A model generated the notes under the pieces. It was not told where the DNA came from, searched no databases, and saw only the letters and a program-made list of their open reading frames with translations. Both the position numbers and the translations under genes were made by a program. Positions 34,967 to 45,626 of a stretch of 64,000 nucleotides of DNA are shown here, piece by piece; the first letter of the stretch is position 1, and each line of letters begins with the position of its first letter. This DNA is from Distichodus sexfasciatus (taxonomy: Eukaryota; Chordata; Actinopteri; Characiformes; Distichodontidae): the NCBI GenBank assembly GCA_032718565.1, contig JAVGVS010000010.1:3476318-3540317 (forward strand), given 5' to 3'.

Positions 34967-36026
34967 ACAGCATTGTTAACGTAAGCCAGGAATTCCTTTC
35001 ATAAGTAGCATTCTCAGTAGCATTCGCAGCATTCCATGACATTAGGCCAATTTCCATTTTTCTGTTTTCAATGTTGATTTTCATTTCTAGTCATCTTTGT
35101 AAACAGTACAGAGTATGCAGATGTCTTATGTGCACTGTGACCACACATTTATTTCTAAAAATCCAAATTAGTCTGCAATCTAATCTTTCTATTTTCATAA
35201 ATACATGGCTAAAAGCACATGCCAGTCACAGTGTAGATATTCATAAAAGCTTTTCAAAGGCTGCTCGACATCTTGATCGCTTGTCCTTGGGGCTTATTGG
35301 GGAGTCCAAGACTCAGCACAGAAGGTGTAACTCCATGCTTTTAAAAAAAGGATTTACGGAGCCTAGCCAACCCCCAGCATCTAAGAGTTCTCTTACCCTC
35401 TATTTCTATTTCTTATGTAGTGCAGAAGGAAAAATGCGCATGCAGGCATCAAACACCACACTGTTTGTGCTGGGTCTGATGATAGATGCCAAAGTCGGAA
35501 CACGAGCCACACTTCAGAGCCTCGATTTAAACTGCAGTTTTTGTTTTCGGTTTGTTTGTTTGTCGCTGTTGCTCATTTTTGTATATGAGCCGCAGTTATA
35601 GCACTTAAAGTGCATAAGTATGTGTCACCTTCTGAAGAGACAGAAATGGAAAACGCCATGAATTGTATTATACTGAAATGAACGAGGGTGTAAATGGAAC
35701 TTGCAGAGATGTTTCATCAAGTGCTTCTCAAATTCAGCTGTACATGGAACCAAGTTCTCATTTTAATGAGATGTCAATGAATCGTTGTTCACATCATGCC
35801 CACTTGAATGGCAGACCATCAGCTGTAATTTAAGGTTACTTTGACACTCAAAATAGTGGCACCAGCCAGGTCACCACCACTAATTCAGTGCAGTGGCAGT
35901 CCAGTAGCGTATCCCTCAGTTTATACAGCACTTTCTAACTATTAGGTTAGACCTTTTATTTTGATCTCTAATCTGAAAAAAAGGGCAATTATAACACACT
36001 GTGCATTTTAAAGGAAGTAGATGATG
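34967..36026. other. Unique non-coding DNA with the window's longest ORF
   Basis: A 176-codon open frame runs on the plus strand from 35071 to 35601. Its translation is rich in S, L, F and C, has no recognisable domain or signal, and no homologue comes to mind. In AT-rich DNA six-frame scanning of 64 kb can yield one such frame by chance. The part at about 35230-35560 has balanced composition and retained CpGs and may be a conserved non-coding block. Confidence 0.35.
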
Positions 36027-36165
36027 ATGGTCTGGTGGTAGAACACCAACTTGGGATTTAAGGAGTCATGAATTCAAGTCATCTCTCTAACCCACCTCCA
36101 GCACTCAAGCAATTATTGAGGCCCTGAGTATAACTCCCTTATGGTTATATCGAGCAGAAGATGAA
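36027..36165 (+). repeat. Decayed tRNA-headed SINE (V-SINE-like)
   Basis: GGTCTGGTGGTAGAACACC resembles an A-box head and GTCATGAATTCAAGTC a weakened B-box. It is followed by AGGCCCTGAGTATAACTCC, like the V-SINE centre. The L2-type tail is not recognisable. Confidence 0.5.
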
Positions 36166-36845
36166 ACCACCACTATAAAGTTTTTCTATTCTCTTTTATT
36201 TCAGCGAGCAGGTTTTCAGCAGCAGCCCACCAGAATCAGACTTCAATGTTTTAAAGTTTGGTTCATTTTTTTAAGCTATTTCACTGAACTGACTCTTTGC
36301 ACTGTGAATCTGGCTCTAGCGCTGAAGGGCAGTTCATGAAGTGTTGCAGTAATGAGGCCACATGTGTCTTGTGTCTAAATAACCTTCAATGCAGCACAGA
36401 CATGCCTTTGCCTCCTTCAACTTCTACTTCAAAAGAGATCAAAAGAACAGGTGAGCTTATCTTTCGATTGGAAAGAGACAGGAGAGACAGAATCATTATG
36501 TATTGAATGTAAGAGTGTAGGTTTGTAGCTGCACTTGTTCGAGTTAGTGCCTTCTGGATACTTCAGGTAGCTTTATTAAAGACAGAAGCTAAACATAAGA
36601 CTTAAAGTTGCTGATGAGAGCTCATGCCTGCTCAAAAGATAGTAGAGGTAAAACAAAAGAACGACAGTGATGTCTCTGCTGACACTTCAACCAGGGAAAA
36701 GCTTCTCGGTCTCAAGCAATAGAGTCTGCTGCTCTGTCTGTTCCAGGACTAAAAATCTAATGCTGCTATCTGGGGTAATTCATCTCCAAGGTTTCCAGCA
36801 TGGATAATATCTTTGCTTATTTTTTTAACCAGCATTACCTATTAT

Positions 36846-36847
<2 letters not shown>
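36166..36847. other. Unique non-coding DNA
   Basis: Nothing recognised. Confidence 0.4.

Positions 36848-36911
<64 letters not shown>
36848..36911. repeat. (TAA)n microsatellite, 64 bp
   Basis: Uninterrupted TAA trinucleotides, about 21 units. It is the first of three different simple-repeat types within 350 bp. Confidence 0.98.
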
Positions 36912-36912
<1 letters not shown>

Positions 36913-37005
36913 TTTTGATTTAATACATTAATTTAATAATTTAATTTAAATTTATATATATACATTGGTAAAACTATTCATTTTACTTTATTAATGAATG
37001 TAACA

Positions 37006-37046
37006 AATAACAACAACAACAAATAACAACACACATTAATACACAT

Positions 37047-37077
<31 letters not shown>

Positions 37078-37088
37078 AAGAAGAAGAA
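37006..37088. repeat. (CAA)n patch and (AAG)n microsatellite
   Basis: Short CAA-rich patches lie at about 37010-37032. A clean (AAG)n array of about 13-14 units follows at 37048-37088. Confidence 0.95.
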
Positions 37089-37176
37089 ATATTACTATTA
37101 CGGATTTGATATTTTAGGAATACATAGAAAATAATCTGCTTGCATTTTATTCATTCAAGAAGGAAAGTTGTGTTTT

Positions 37177-37199
37177 TGTGTGTGTGTGTGTGTGTGTGT
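37177..37199. repeat. (TG)n microsatellite
   Basis: TG dinucleotides, about 11 units. Confidence 0.97.
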
Positions 37200-38333
37200 A
37201 ATAGTTATCTCAGAAAGAGCATCATTTTTGAGACGTCTTGTCAATGCACATTGTATAAAGACTGTTAAAAAGTTGTTTCAGTATTAACCAATGCTTTTTA
37301 GCAGTTTAAAACTTAATATTTGATTATTTTGAGCCATCTCTGCTGTGAGTCAACTGATACTTTCACTTCACTTTTATTAATCTGTTTTGTATGTCTAATA
37401 GTACAAACTACGGCTTTTTTTGACTTTTAAATATTTACAGCATGAAGCAAGCAACTTCCAGAGACACTGGCCACATTATTGCCACAACAAATGACTGGCA
37501 ATCAACTTGCCTCTAGGTCTATCCAAGCCTTTATAAAAGGATCCATAATACATTAAATAGGTCATGAATAATGTGTTGATGAGATGTGTGTAGTGGAACA
37601 GCATCCAAACATTATGTCTGACTGATGGCATTATATGAATCTTTTTGCAGTGAAAGCAATATCACAAACCAGACAAGCTAATACCAGCACGTCATTACGT
37701 TACCTATTATAAATATCTAATGTGTCTATAATGCACAATCATGAAGCGTGTTCCACCAGCCAGAAAAAAACTTTCATTTATCTTTTTTTTTTTTAATATT
37801 ATTTTTTACCTGACATTTATATTAAATTACTTACTACTTGAAAAAGTTACTGCCGGATTTGAGGTTTTGCTCCGGAAGTTTTTATTGTAATCTGTATTAT
37901 GTTTTAAATACAGCCAAGTACTGTGTAAAATAATTTCACAGAAAAGTAATTTCACAAATTTTCACAGGTAACAAATGTTAATGTAAATGTAAGCGCCAAG
38001 AAAATAAAAGCCACACTGCCTTGACTGACAACATTCAATCAATCCTGAACATCTGAGTCATGGCAGAGATGAATGACATTTCAAACAGAGCATTACAATC
38101 TCTGAAAGCTTTTGAAATAATTAATGAGATTAATGATTAAATGACATAAAATCTGCACAAAAATAAGAGTATTAATTGCATTAGAAATAGATCACTTACT
38201 CGCAGAAGTACATAAGTGAAGTAATGATGACATAAACACATGTTCCTGAGACCTACAATGTCCATCTGAATTATCTGCAGTCTAGCTGACCCCATCAGGA
38301 AACTCACCCAAGCACAGAGAAACTGAGAGGATA

Positions 38334-38334
<1 letters not shown>
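37200..38334. other. Unique AT-rich non-coding DNA
   Basis: Nothing recognised. Confidence 0.4.
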
Positions 38335-38369
<35 letters not shown>

Positions 38370-38370
38370 G
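38335..38370. repeat. (GA)n microsatellite with one GC interruption
   Basis: GA dinucleotides over 36 bp, broken once by GCGA at 38357-38360. Confidence 0.97.
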
Positions 38371-38890
38371 AGCCTCTTTGGTTCTTAGGATTTGATGCAT
38401 TATGCAAATATGTATGTCAAATAACAGAAGGACAGTAGATGATGAAGGAAGATAAATGAGAGGACAAAGAAAGAAGGATAGTCAGAGAGAAAAGGAAATG
38501 GAGAAAAAAGGCACTTCATCTTTTTTCTTTCAGTGATCTTTTTTTTCTCCATCTCATCAACTGAATGCTGCATGGTAGCTGTCAATACACATCCTGTTGA
38601 AGTCACAGACTGTTTTAAATATTTCAGACATTCATATCAAATGAGAGGTGTAGTACCGAGGAAACCAAGCAAATATTTCTCACTATCACAGTCACTTTTC
38701 CTTTATTATTTTATGTCAGATCTGATGTCATTATTTGGAAATATATTCAGGACTTTATAAAAGTCAGTTTGCAACCATGCCTACGTGAAAACATTTTGAT
38801 GTAATCAGATACCACTATTTTAAGATAATTTCAAGTAATTTTAATTTCCATTAATACATTATCATTTAATCCTATAACTTCACTCTTTTT
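38371..38890. other. Unique non-coding DNA
   Basis: Purine-rich at about 38455-38515 and otherwise AT-rich. Nothing recognised. Confidence 0.4.
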
Positions 38891-39061
38891 GTTCATCATC
38901 TGAACTGGCTCACCAGGGGACCAGAGCCTATCCCGAACTACGTGGGCGTGAGATCGGAATCAAAGCAAAGCATGCAAACTCCGCCACACAGAAATATCTT
39001 ATGGTCAATTAGGATCGGGATCTTCTTTGTGAGGTGGCAGCGCGAACCACTGGTGCTACCC
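38891..39061 (-). repeat. SINE-A, antisense, internally deleted and decayed
   Basis: It retains CATCTGAACTGGCTC, GGGGACCAGAGCCTATCCCG, AGCATGCAAACTCC, CCACACAGAAA, ATCGGGATCTTC and the head GAGGTGGCAGCGCGAACCAC. The central third is missing. Confidence 0.8.
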
Positions 39062-39489
39062 ACATTGTTGATCAGGAGGAGGGAAAAGTATGGTTCATTT
39101 TCCAACCAAGAAGTATCCGTGAGTAGGCAGGTTTAGCTGCCACTGTACAGATAAAACAACAATGCAAACTAAGAAAAGGCTTTTAAGTCACTGAAGCAAA
39201 ACTGTGCATAAAATGAAGAAACACATGAACCAATTGGCCGGTTAGCCATATTCAAGCTTGTGTCTAATTATTTAGCAGCCTTCTGATTCTGGACCTGCCT
39301 TCTGGCTTCTGTTCTGCACGCTTTGAAACCCCTAAATGAAGGGTATATCAAAATGCTACAGATTCTGATTGGAAAAATGGTGCATACCTCTGATCATACT
39401 TTTAAAAGCATACTGTACTTAAACGTAAACTGTACTGCAGCCCACAGTAGAAAAGCTTCTTTTGACATAAGTTTGTAAAAAATGTCCCT
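39062..39489. other. Unique non-coding DNA
   Basis: Nothing recognised. Confidence 0.4.
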
Positions 39490-39780
39490 CATATTGTAAG
39501 CTTTGGACACTCTTTCCGCTATCTGCGCTGCCCAGCAACCACAGAGCGAAAGACATCATGCTCCTTTTCAAGGTTGACCCAGTTCTGTTGGCTTTTATCA
39601 GCCGCCAAGAACAGAGGCAATGTGCCGCCTTTTCTCTCTGCTGAAAGGGCCTGTATTCGAGCAATGTTATCTCCTGACACTGCTGAATTTGGTCAGCGGT
39701 CACCCTGAAGCAGGCAGTAGCTGCATTCCAGATTTAATCAAACGTGACAAGCCTGTAGCCTGCTGTGCCCTTAGCTCCTC
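39490..39780. promoter_or_regulatory. Candidate conserved non-coding block
   Basis: Unique, balanced-composition sequence with retained CpGs, free of repeats (CTATCTGCGCTGCCCAGC, GGCTTTTATCAGCCGCCAAG, TGGTCAGCGGTCACC). Both strands have open frames of about 95-105 codons, but neither shows a domain. Regulatory function is inferred. Confidence 0.28.
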
Positions 39781-39884
39781 TCTCACTCCTTGTTACACAT
39801 TCACTCACTCTCACTCCCCCATTCCTTCACCACTGCACACCTGCTGGAGTTTGAGCTGCAGTGTAAGCTCCTCACTTTGCCCCC

Positions 39885-40065
39885 AATTTTATGGTTTTTT
39901 ATTTCTCCACTATATTTATGTTTTCCTCTATTAGCCCTTTTCTTTTCATTACTATCTTTCTCTTGTTCCTTTTATTTTATTTTACTATCTGACTTTCTTT
40001 TTTCTTTTTTCTTTTCTTTTTACTATCTTTTCTTTCACTATCTCTAACTCTTTTCTTTTCTTTTT
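39885..40065. repeat. Polypyrimidine tract (CTTTT-rich), about 180 bp
   Basis: T/C-rich low-complexity sequence with CTTTTC/TCTTTT words runs up to the SINE-A insertion. The SINE appears to have inserted into it, since the same kind of sequence resumes at 40402-40440. Confidence 0.9.
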
Positions 40066-40401
40066 CATCATTCATTCATTCATTCATTCATTATCTGAAC
40101 CGCTTTTAATCTCAACTGGCGTCATGCGAGGGACCTGAGCCTTATCCTGGAAGCGCAGGCACAAGACGGGGATAACTCTGAGCGGTGCCAAACAATTCAC
40201 AGGAAGTAATAATACACACACACACACACTCACAATCACACCTTATCGGGCCAATTTAGAGTTGGAGAAAACCCACGCGAACAAGGGGACAGCATGCAAA
40301 CTTCACACAGAAAGGCCCTACGGTCGTCCCCGAGGTTTGAACCCACGACCTTTCTTAGAGCAGGGGAGGTGAGGCAGCGCCACCAATGCCACCATGCCGC
40401 C
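40066..40401 (-). mobile_element. Full-length SINE-A, antisense
   Basis: Starts with (CATT)n and ATTATCTGAACCGCTTTTAATC. Then come GCATGCAAACTTCACACAG, AAAGGCCCTACGGTCG, GGTTTGAACCCACGACC and the head GTGAGGCAGCGCCACCAATG-CCACCATGCCGCC. Flanks are T/C-rich on both sides, compatible with a target duplication of the CTCTTTCTTTTT kind, but low complexity makes that unprovable. Confidence 0.9.
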
Positions 40402-40839
40402 TCTTTCTTTTTATTATCTTTTTTCTTTTCTTCTTCTGACCTCCGTCTTGTCTCCTCTTCTGCCATGAGTCACAAGCAGAGGAGCATCATTCTGTCACCT
40501 GTCCACTTCAATTACAACATGAACATTAGCAGCATCAGCACCTTTTCAAGTGTCACACAGAGACACATCATTTCTTTAGTAATAGTTACTACCCTCTATA
40601 TGAAGCCTGTTTTACTTTGTTTTATTTTTCTTTTTAAAAATACCTAGATGATTTCATGAGCTATTATTTAAATGATTATTTCTAAAACAGTTTTGTTTAG
40701 TGCTTATTTTTTTTGTGCCAAACAATCAAATTTCTAAACCTGTTTCTTGGGTGTGTGCAGGTTTAATTTGTACATTTTCTGCTGGGGTCATGTGGAATAT
40801 GAGGTGTTAAAATGCTGCATCACTAATTACAATTGCAGT
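40402..40839. other. Unique non-coding DNA
   Basis: Pyrimidine-rich start, then unique AT-rich sequence. Confidence 0.4.
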
Positions 40840-41030
40840 CATAGCAGATGAAAATCAAAGTTGACCTGTTAATATGAGGAGCCTCCATAGGTCATTAAAA
40901 GTGCTGCAGCTGGAAACCATCTTGCAGCCCTGTTTACTTGTTGTAATCTGGCATCTTGTTGCCTGAAGGTACAAGATGATAATTAGGTTGCCATGCAATT
41001 ATTTAGAAGAAAATGCACCCACTTGTGGTT
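40840..41030. promoter_or_regulatory. Candidate conserved non-coding element
   Basis: Unique block with CATCACTAATTACAATTGCAG, AAAATCAAAGTTGACCTG (TCF/LEF-like TCAAAG and nuclear-receptor-like TTGACCT) and GATAATTAGGTTGCCATGC (RFX-like GTTGCCATGC). The mix of sites in repeat-free DNA is enhancer-like. Inference only. Confidence 0.3.
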
Positions 41031-41509
41031 GGAAATGCAAGTAGTAAAGGATTAACAGACACTCTGGTGTCGGAGACACTGTAGATGGTACTTTTGTTTA
41101 CATCTATCAAAATATTGCTAAGAAAGATAGATGCCAAAACAATGTAATTTTATGAGTTTTTGAGAGAAAACAGAGCTGGTGTAATATAAGAATGCTTGTT
41201 ATTGTTATTTTAGAGAAAAATTATTTGCAGTCATATTTATTGTCTGCTAAGATAATCCTCCATTAACCAAAAACCCCTACCCTTTGGAAAAGAGAATCAG
41301 ATAAATGTTCTAGGGAATTAGCTTTTACCTAGAGTTGCACAAATTCTGTACTGAATATTTGGAATTATAAAATATGGATTTATAGCAGTGGACCCCAACA
41401 GACATCTGTCATTAGCGATCACCACGTCAGTGGGCTGACAACTCCGCTAGTCATTAAGAGCAAGTGAAATCTTAACGATAACAGTTATGATAATATATTT
41501 CTGGAATTA
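41031..41509. other. Unique non-coding DNA
   Basis: Nothing recognised. Confidence 0.4.
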
Positions 41510-41725
41510 CTGACATTATATTCATTCCCTGTATGTGAAATTATTTAGAGAATTGTACAAAAACATATTAATTACATTATTTGCAATGTAAACACGTGTT
41601 AGCGCTCACAACTCTCATATGGAATACCATCATACGCAAAAAGTTCTCTTCCAGAAATGCCAAAAGCAGCTCATCCAATATAATAAAATAAAACTCTGCA
41701 AGACAATAAAACAGACACTGTTCTA
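41510..41725 (+). repeat. Dispersed repeat shared with 50210-50430
   Basis: Collinear with 50210-50430: GACATTATATTCATTC, TATGTGAAATTATTT, AAAAACATATTAAT, ATTATTTGCAATGTAAACAC, GTTAGCG, ATAAAACTCTGCAAG and CAATAAAACAG. The two differ by indels of up to about 20 bp. No ORF. The family is unknown to me and is probably a decayed DNA transposon. Confidence 0.75.
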
Positions 41726-41776
41726 GTAGTTATGTCTACAGTTTCAGCACTTTGTACTACATAAAGCTAGAACTAA

Positions 41777-41802
41777 TAATAAATAAATAAATAAATAAAT
41801 AA
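41777..41802. repeat. (AAAT)n microsatellite
   Basis: About six AAAT units. Confidence 0.93.
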
Positions 41803-42539
41803 TTTATTAATTTTATTAATATAAAATAATTTATTAATAACTGTTCACATTTATGTGTCAGATGTTGGGAGATGCAACGTGGATTTGTTGGCCCTCAGCC
41901 CGACTTGCTTTACATAGTTTGAACATCAGGGAAAGATAATTATGTGATTTATAGAATTCTGCCTGATGACTGATCGGTTTAAACAGATATGTGCTACTCT
42001 AGTATATAGTGTGATTGAGTTTGCTTTTGCCATTTTACAGCACCTTCAAGCTTCTCGTCTTCTGTGATTACATGATCACAAGGACAGTTTATGTCACGGG
42101 AGAACAGATTAATTTCTGAACCATGCTGTCCTGTCAGACACGTCGTTATGCAACGTTTATCATTTTAAAGCTTGCCGTTTTATTTTATTTGCTTCTGGCA
42201 TCTGGCAACCGTGCATCTGGCACATACTCACGTGCATTAACTGACAAAGACACATAGACACTTCTCAAAAATTAAAGACATGATCATTATGACTTTTTAA
42301 ATTGCTCAGGCTTGTAATCATGAGCACCATCTGAAGTATGATGTTGGGGAATCAAGCGTTATGAGTGAGAGACATTTTCCAGACAAAGACAAACACACAC
42401 CCACACACACACAAGGGCCAGAGCAAGTCAGCAGAAGACAGTTTCAAGGTGCTTTGAAAGGTCACTCTTCACACAGTAGCAGCTGTACAAGCCCTTATCC
42501 GGCCCTGCGACACAAACCCTCCACAGTTCTGATTGTTCA
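41803..42539. other. Unique non-coding DNA
   Basis: The stretch at about 42040-42240 has balanced composition and retained CpGs. A short CA-rich patch lies at 42390-42413. Nothing recognised. Confidence 0.4.
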
Positions 42540-42700
42540 AATGAATATTTAATTACCACAGGCGTAATTACCCTGCCCAGCTGTGGGCGGTCTACTCAAG
42601 GAGGAATAGTGCTCTTTAATTGGAACATTCTAGAAGAATAAAAATAACTCAATGTTTTGAAGGCAGTAGCTCGGGAGAAGTTAAAGTTCAAATGACATGC
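42540..42700. promoter_or_regulatory. Candidate conserved non-coding element
   Basis: Two homeodomain cores, ATTTAATTACCACAGGCG and GTAATTACCCTGCCCAGC (42549-42583), lie close together. TTTAATTGGAACATTCTAG follows. Unique and repeat-free. Inferred. Confidence 0.28.
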
Positions 42701-42916
42701 AAAGGGTGAAGGTGTTGAATTAATTGTGTATTTTAGTCATGTGCTCAATAATTCTTTCATGTATTTTATTTTAGCTTTTCTAAAAAAACTCGATTTACAG
42801 CACATGCAAAAAAGTGGTCAGATACTGTATGTAGGTGTCAACTAATTAAGTTCTTGGCAAATAAAGAATTAGGTCTATCATACAGCTGAAATTCAAAGCC
42901 TACTGTACAAGCTTAT
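42701..42916. other. Unique spacer
   Basis: Nothing recognised. Confidence 0.4.
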
Positions 42917-43156
42917 CATTCATTCATTCATTTGTTATCCAAACCACTTAATCCCAACTGAGGTCGCAGAGGGGACCAGAGCCTATCCCGGGAACTTACA
43001 GGCGCAAGGTAGGGACCAACCCTGGGTAGGCGCCAACACACTGCAGGGCGAACACACACTCACACAATTACACTCACACCTTATGGGCCAATCTTAGAGT
43101 TGCCAATTAATCTACAGTGCACACATTTGGACTGCGGGATGAAATTGGAGCACTGA
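42917..43156 (-). mobile_element. SINE-A, antisense, head missing
   Basis: It runs from (CATT)n and TTATCCAAACCACTTAATCC through GAGCCTATCCCGGGAAC, GGCGCAAGGTAGGGACC and TTTGGACTGCGGGATG, then stops. The whole tRNA-like third is absent, which in an antisense copy is the 5' truncation usual for retrotransposed sequence. Confidence 0.9.
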
Positions 43157-43235
43157 TTTGCATTTTTCTAATTCTATGCGCTTATACGAAGTTGGTCTCA
43201 AAAAGATAACGCGCTTTACCTTCTGCATCATTTGT
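43157..43235. other. Unique spacer
   Basis: Nothing recognised. Confidence 0.35.
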
Positions 43236-43355
43236 AGCTATGATACACAGTTATTCATGAGAAAAATGTTGCATGGATTCATGATCCTGTGATAAATTTT
43301 ATAGATTTGGAATAATATGCAAAGGGAAAAAACACTGCAGCAAAATCTATTTTAT
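43236..43355 (+). repeat. Local duplicated non-coding block, copy 1
   Basis: It shares GATACACAGTTATTCATGA, TTTTATAGAT, AATATGCAAAG-GAAA, CACTG-AGCAAAA and TTTTATT in order with 44046-44150, about 810 bp downstream in the same orientation. Copy 1 has about 20 extra bases in the middle. The block is not recognised as a transposon. Confidence 0.8.
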
Positions 43356-43689
43356 TAACTTCAAAATTAACTTCATTTTGAGCCAATATAGATTTCCAGA
43401 GTACTGAGATTGGTTCTTTCAATCTATAAATATTTAACAATCCCAATTCCAGGCCCAGACCATTAATAATGTAACAGTACTTATTATTTAAGATCTTAAT
43501 GCTGCTTTTGATTATTGATCATGAGAATATGACAAAAGGAAAAAATAGAAAGAAAAGGTCAGATTAAGCAACAGAAAGATCTTCAGCGGTTACGGTATGT
43601 AGTAATTCATGGACCTGAATGTATGTTGCATGAGTTCATAATCCATAGCGTGTCTTAAGGTCACGTGGCTGTACTTACGTGCGTGTGTC
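43356..43689. other. Unique AT-rich non-coding DNA
   Basis: Nothing recognised. Confidence 0.35.
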
Positions 43690-43870
43690 CAAATGAGTAC
43701 TGGACAGACGGGAGAGTGTAGTTCCGTGAGGTTGCGTAGACCACACCTTTATGTTTCACCGAAGCATCTGGCTGAGGCCAAGCCACTGGCTTCCCCAGCA
43801 GTCTCCTTTAATTAGACTGGGATTCACAGCAAGAACCAATAATATGCCACCTTATATAAATGTATTCAAG
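43690..43870. promoter_or_regulatory. Candidate conserved non-coding element
   Basis: Unique block between the two local duplicates. It has GGCTGAGGCCAAGCCACTGG, CTCCTTTAATTAGACTGG and AGAACCAATAATATGCC. It mixes a NF1-like half palindrome, a TTTAATTA core and a CCAAT word. Inferred from composition. Confidence 0.28.
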
Positions 43871-43936
43871 AGAGTTTAATTATTTTAAACTGCCCTGTCA
43901 AACGTTGCAGGATGCCAACATATGCATTGCTGCCTC

Positions 43937-43962
43937 TGTGTGTGTGTGTGTGTGTGTGTGTG
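43937..43962. repeat. (TG)n microsatellite
   Basis: TG dinucleotides, about 13 units, followed by a GCGTGGGGGTGG patch. Confidence 0.97.
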
Positions 43963-44045
43963 CGTGGGGGTGGTGGGTCTCATTTGTGAAACATGAGCAG
44001 AATACATTTCAGTAACTTATATAAATAAGCGCCAGTAGCCGCCGT

Positions 44046-44150
44046 GGCTTCGATACACAGTTATTCATGAAGTTCTTGTGCTATTTTTTTATAGATGTGA
44101 AATCATATGCAAAGGAAAGTAAAGACCACTGTAGCAAAACCAGTTTTATT
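44046..44150 (+). repeat. Local duplicated non-coding block, copy 2
   Basis: Partner of 43236-43355. The opening CGATACACAGTTATTCATGA differs from copy 1 by one base over 19. Similarity continues through TTTTATAGATGTGAAATCATA, TGCAAAGGAAA and GTAGCAAAACCAGTTTTATT. Confidence 0.8.
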
Positions 44151-44496
44151 GAAAAGCATCTTGGGCAGCTCAGATTTCAATATCTATTTTTAGTTAGTAA
44201 GTGATATTTTTCATCCAAATCTGCATGCATTCTTGCAAAATGTCCAGGCTAGATTTCCACAGATTTAGAATAATGGGATTGTTTTTAAAGAGTAAATCTT
44301 TAAATAGAATCACAAAACAGATAATATTGTGGTAACACTTACTGTTACACTTACTGTGGTAAGACTTACTAAGACCATAGTTCAGAATCTATTTATATCA
44401 GAATCTAATAATAATCAGCTCAAATACTTTAATACAACAGAAAGAAAATTTCTTATTCATTGTGACATTATGTATAAGTGAAAGTGAAAAGAGAAG
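44151..44496. other. Unique AT-rich non-coding DNA
   Basis: Nothing recognised. Confidence 0.35.
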
Positions 44497-44727
44497 GTGA
44501 ATGAGTATTTGTCATTGTGAACACAGCACAGCACAGCACACAGTGCACCACAACGAAATGTGACCTCTGCATTGAATGTGACCCATCCATAAAGGTGCAG
44601 TGTGCAGCTGACAGACAGCACCCAGGGAGCAGTACCTTGCTCATATGCACCTTAGTGAGTCCGAGACTTGATCGGAGACCTTCTGATCACGGTGCGAACT
44701 CCCTAACCATTCCACTATCAACTGCCC
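44497..44727 (-). mobile_element. SINE-B, antisense (left arm of inverted pair)
   Basis: Reads TTTGTCATTGTGAACACAG, GCACACAGTGCACCACAACG, AAATGTGACCTCTGC, GACCCATCCATAAAGG, CACCCAGGGAGCAG, CCTTGCTCATATGCACC, GACCTTCTGATCACGG and the head complement CTAACCATTCCACTATCAACTG. A second copy in sense orientation starts 28 bp to the right. Confidence 0.9.
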
Positions 44728-44755
44728 CGATAATCAATATCAAATAATACAAGAG

Positions 44756-44944
44756 TCATTTGGCCCCATAATCGGAAGGTCACTAGTTCAAGTAATGTAC
44801 AGTAATGTTACCGCTGAATTACTCATGGGTAAGGTAGTGTACCCAAGCAGTGCTTCACGGATGGATCAAATGCATACGTCACATTTCGTTGTGGTGCACT
44901 GTGTGCTGTGGTGTGTTCATAATGGCACATAATCACTCAATTTA
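44756..44944 (+). mobile_element. SINE-B, sense (right arm of inverted pair)
   Basis: Reads GGCCCCATAATCGGAAGGTC, CTGAATTACTCATGGGTAAGG, GGATGGATCAAATGCATACG, TCACATTTCGTTGTGGTGC, GTGTGCTGTGGTGTGTTC and ends AATCACTCAATTT. The very start of the tRNA-like head is missing. With 44497-44727 it forms a head-to-head inverted repeat. Confidence 0.9.
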
Positions 44945-45626
44945 ACATAACTTTAATTCTAGTGGCATTGAAGTGCACAGTTATAAAGTTAAACCTGCTA
45001 TTGAACAGACTACATATAAATCTAGAAATGTGTCTATGTGGCCTTTCTGAGTTACTTTTCAATTCACATTTACACAATAGAGCATATAATAGGGCCCTAA
45101 GCATCTTTAAAGCACAGTGATTTTTGTCACATATTGCATTCAGTAGAAATTGATGCAGCAAGAATTGTAATAAAGTCATAAAGAGAATTCAAAATACTCC
45201 TGTTCTTTATAGACTATGTCTTGTTGATTGAATGCCTTTTTTTGCTTTAACTTGTATAAAAACTGTTAAATTGTTTTAGCTCCTGAATATATATACTTAA
45301 TATACAGAATGCTATTTAAGCCCTTAGTCCCAGAGGTTTAAAGCTGATTGTTCCAGTGTTTACAGACGTGTAAACGTTAGCATTTAAGCAGTAAGCTTAG
45401 GAGTACAGTTTCCTACTAATTTATATAATAAAGGTGTTCTAGACACTTAAAATGATTATAGTTCATTCTTAGTGTAATCTTTCAAAAAATTATTAGTGAG
45501 ATGACCTTCATTAAACTGATCAAAAGCTTGTCAAAATGCTTCTTTATCTTCTTTGTCATAACTCTATCTTTCATTCAGACCCCGTAAACCAACCCCTAAT
45601 CCTATCCTTACATTAGCATTGTTTAT
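44945..45626. other. Unique AT-rich non-coding DNA
   Basis: Nothing recognised. Confidence 0.4.

Noticed and set aside
35071..35601. 176-codon open frame, longest in the window
   Set aside because: No recognised domain, signal or transmembrane pattern typical of a family. The composition mirrors the AT-rich DNA, and a rough chance estimate for six frames over 64 kb allows one frame of this size. Kept only as a note in the surrounding feature.
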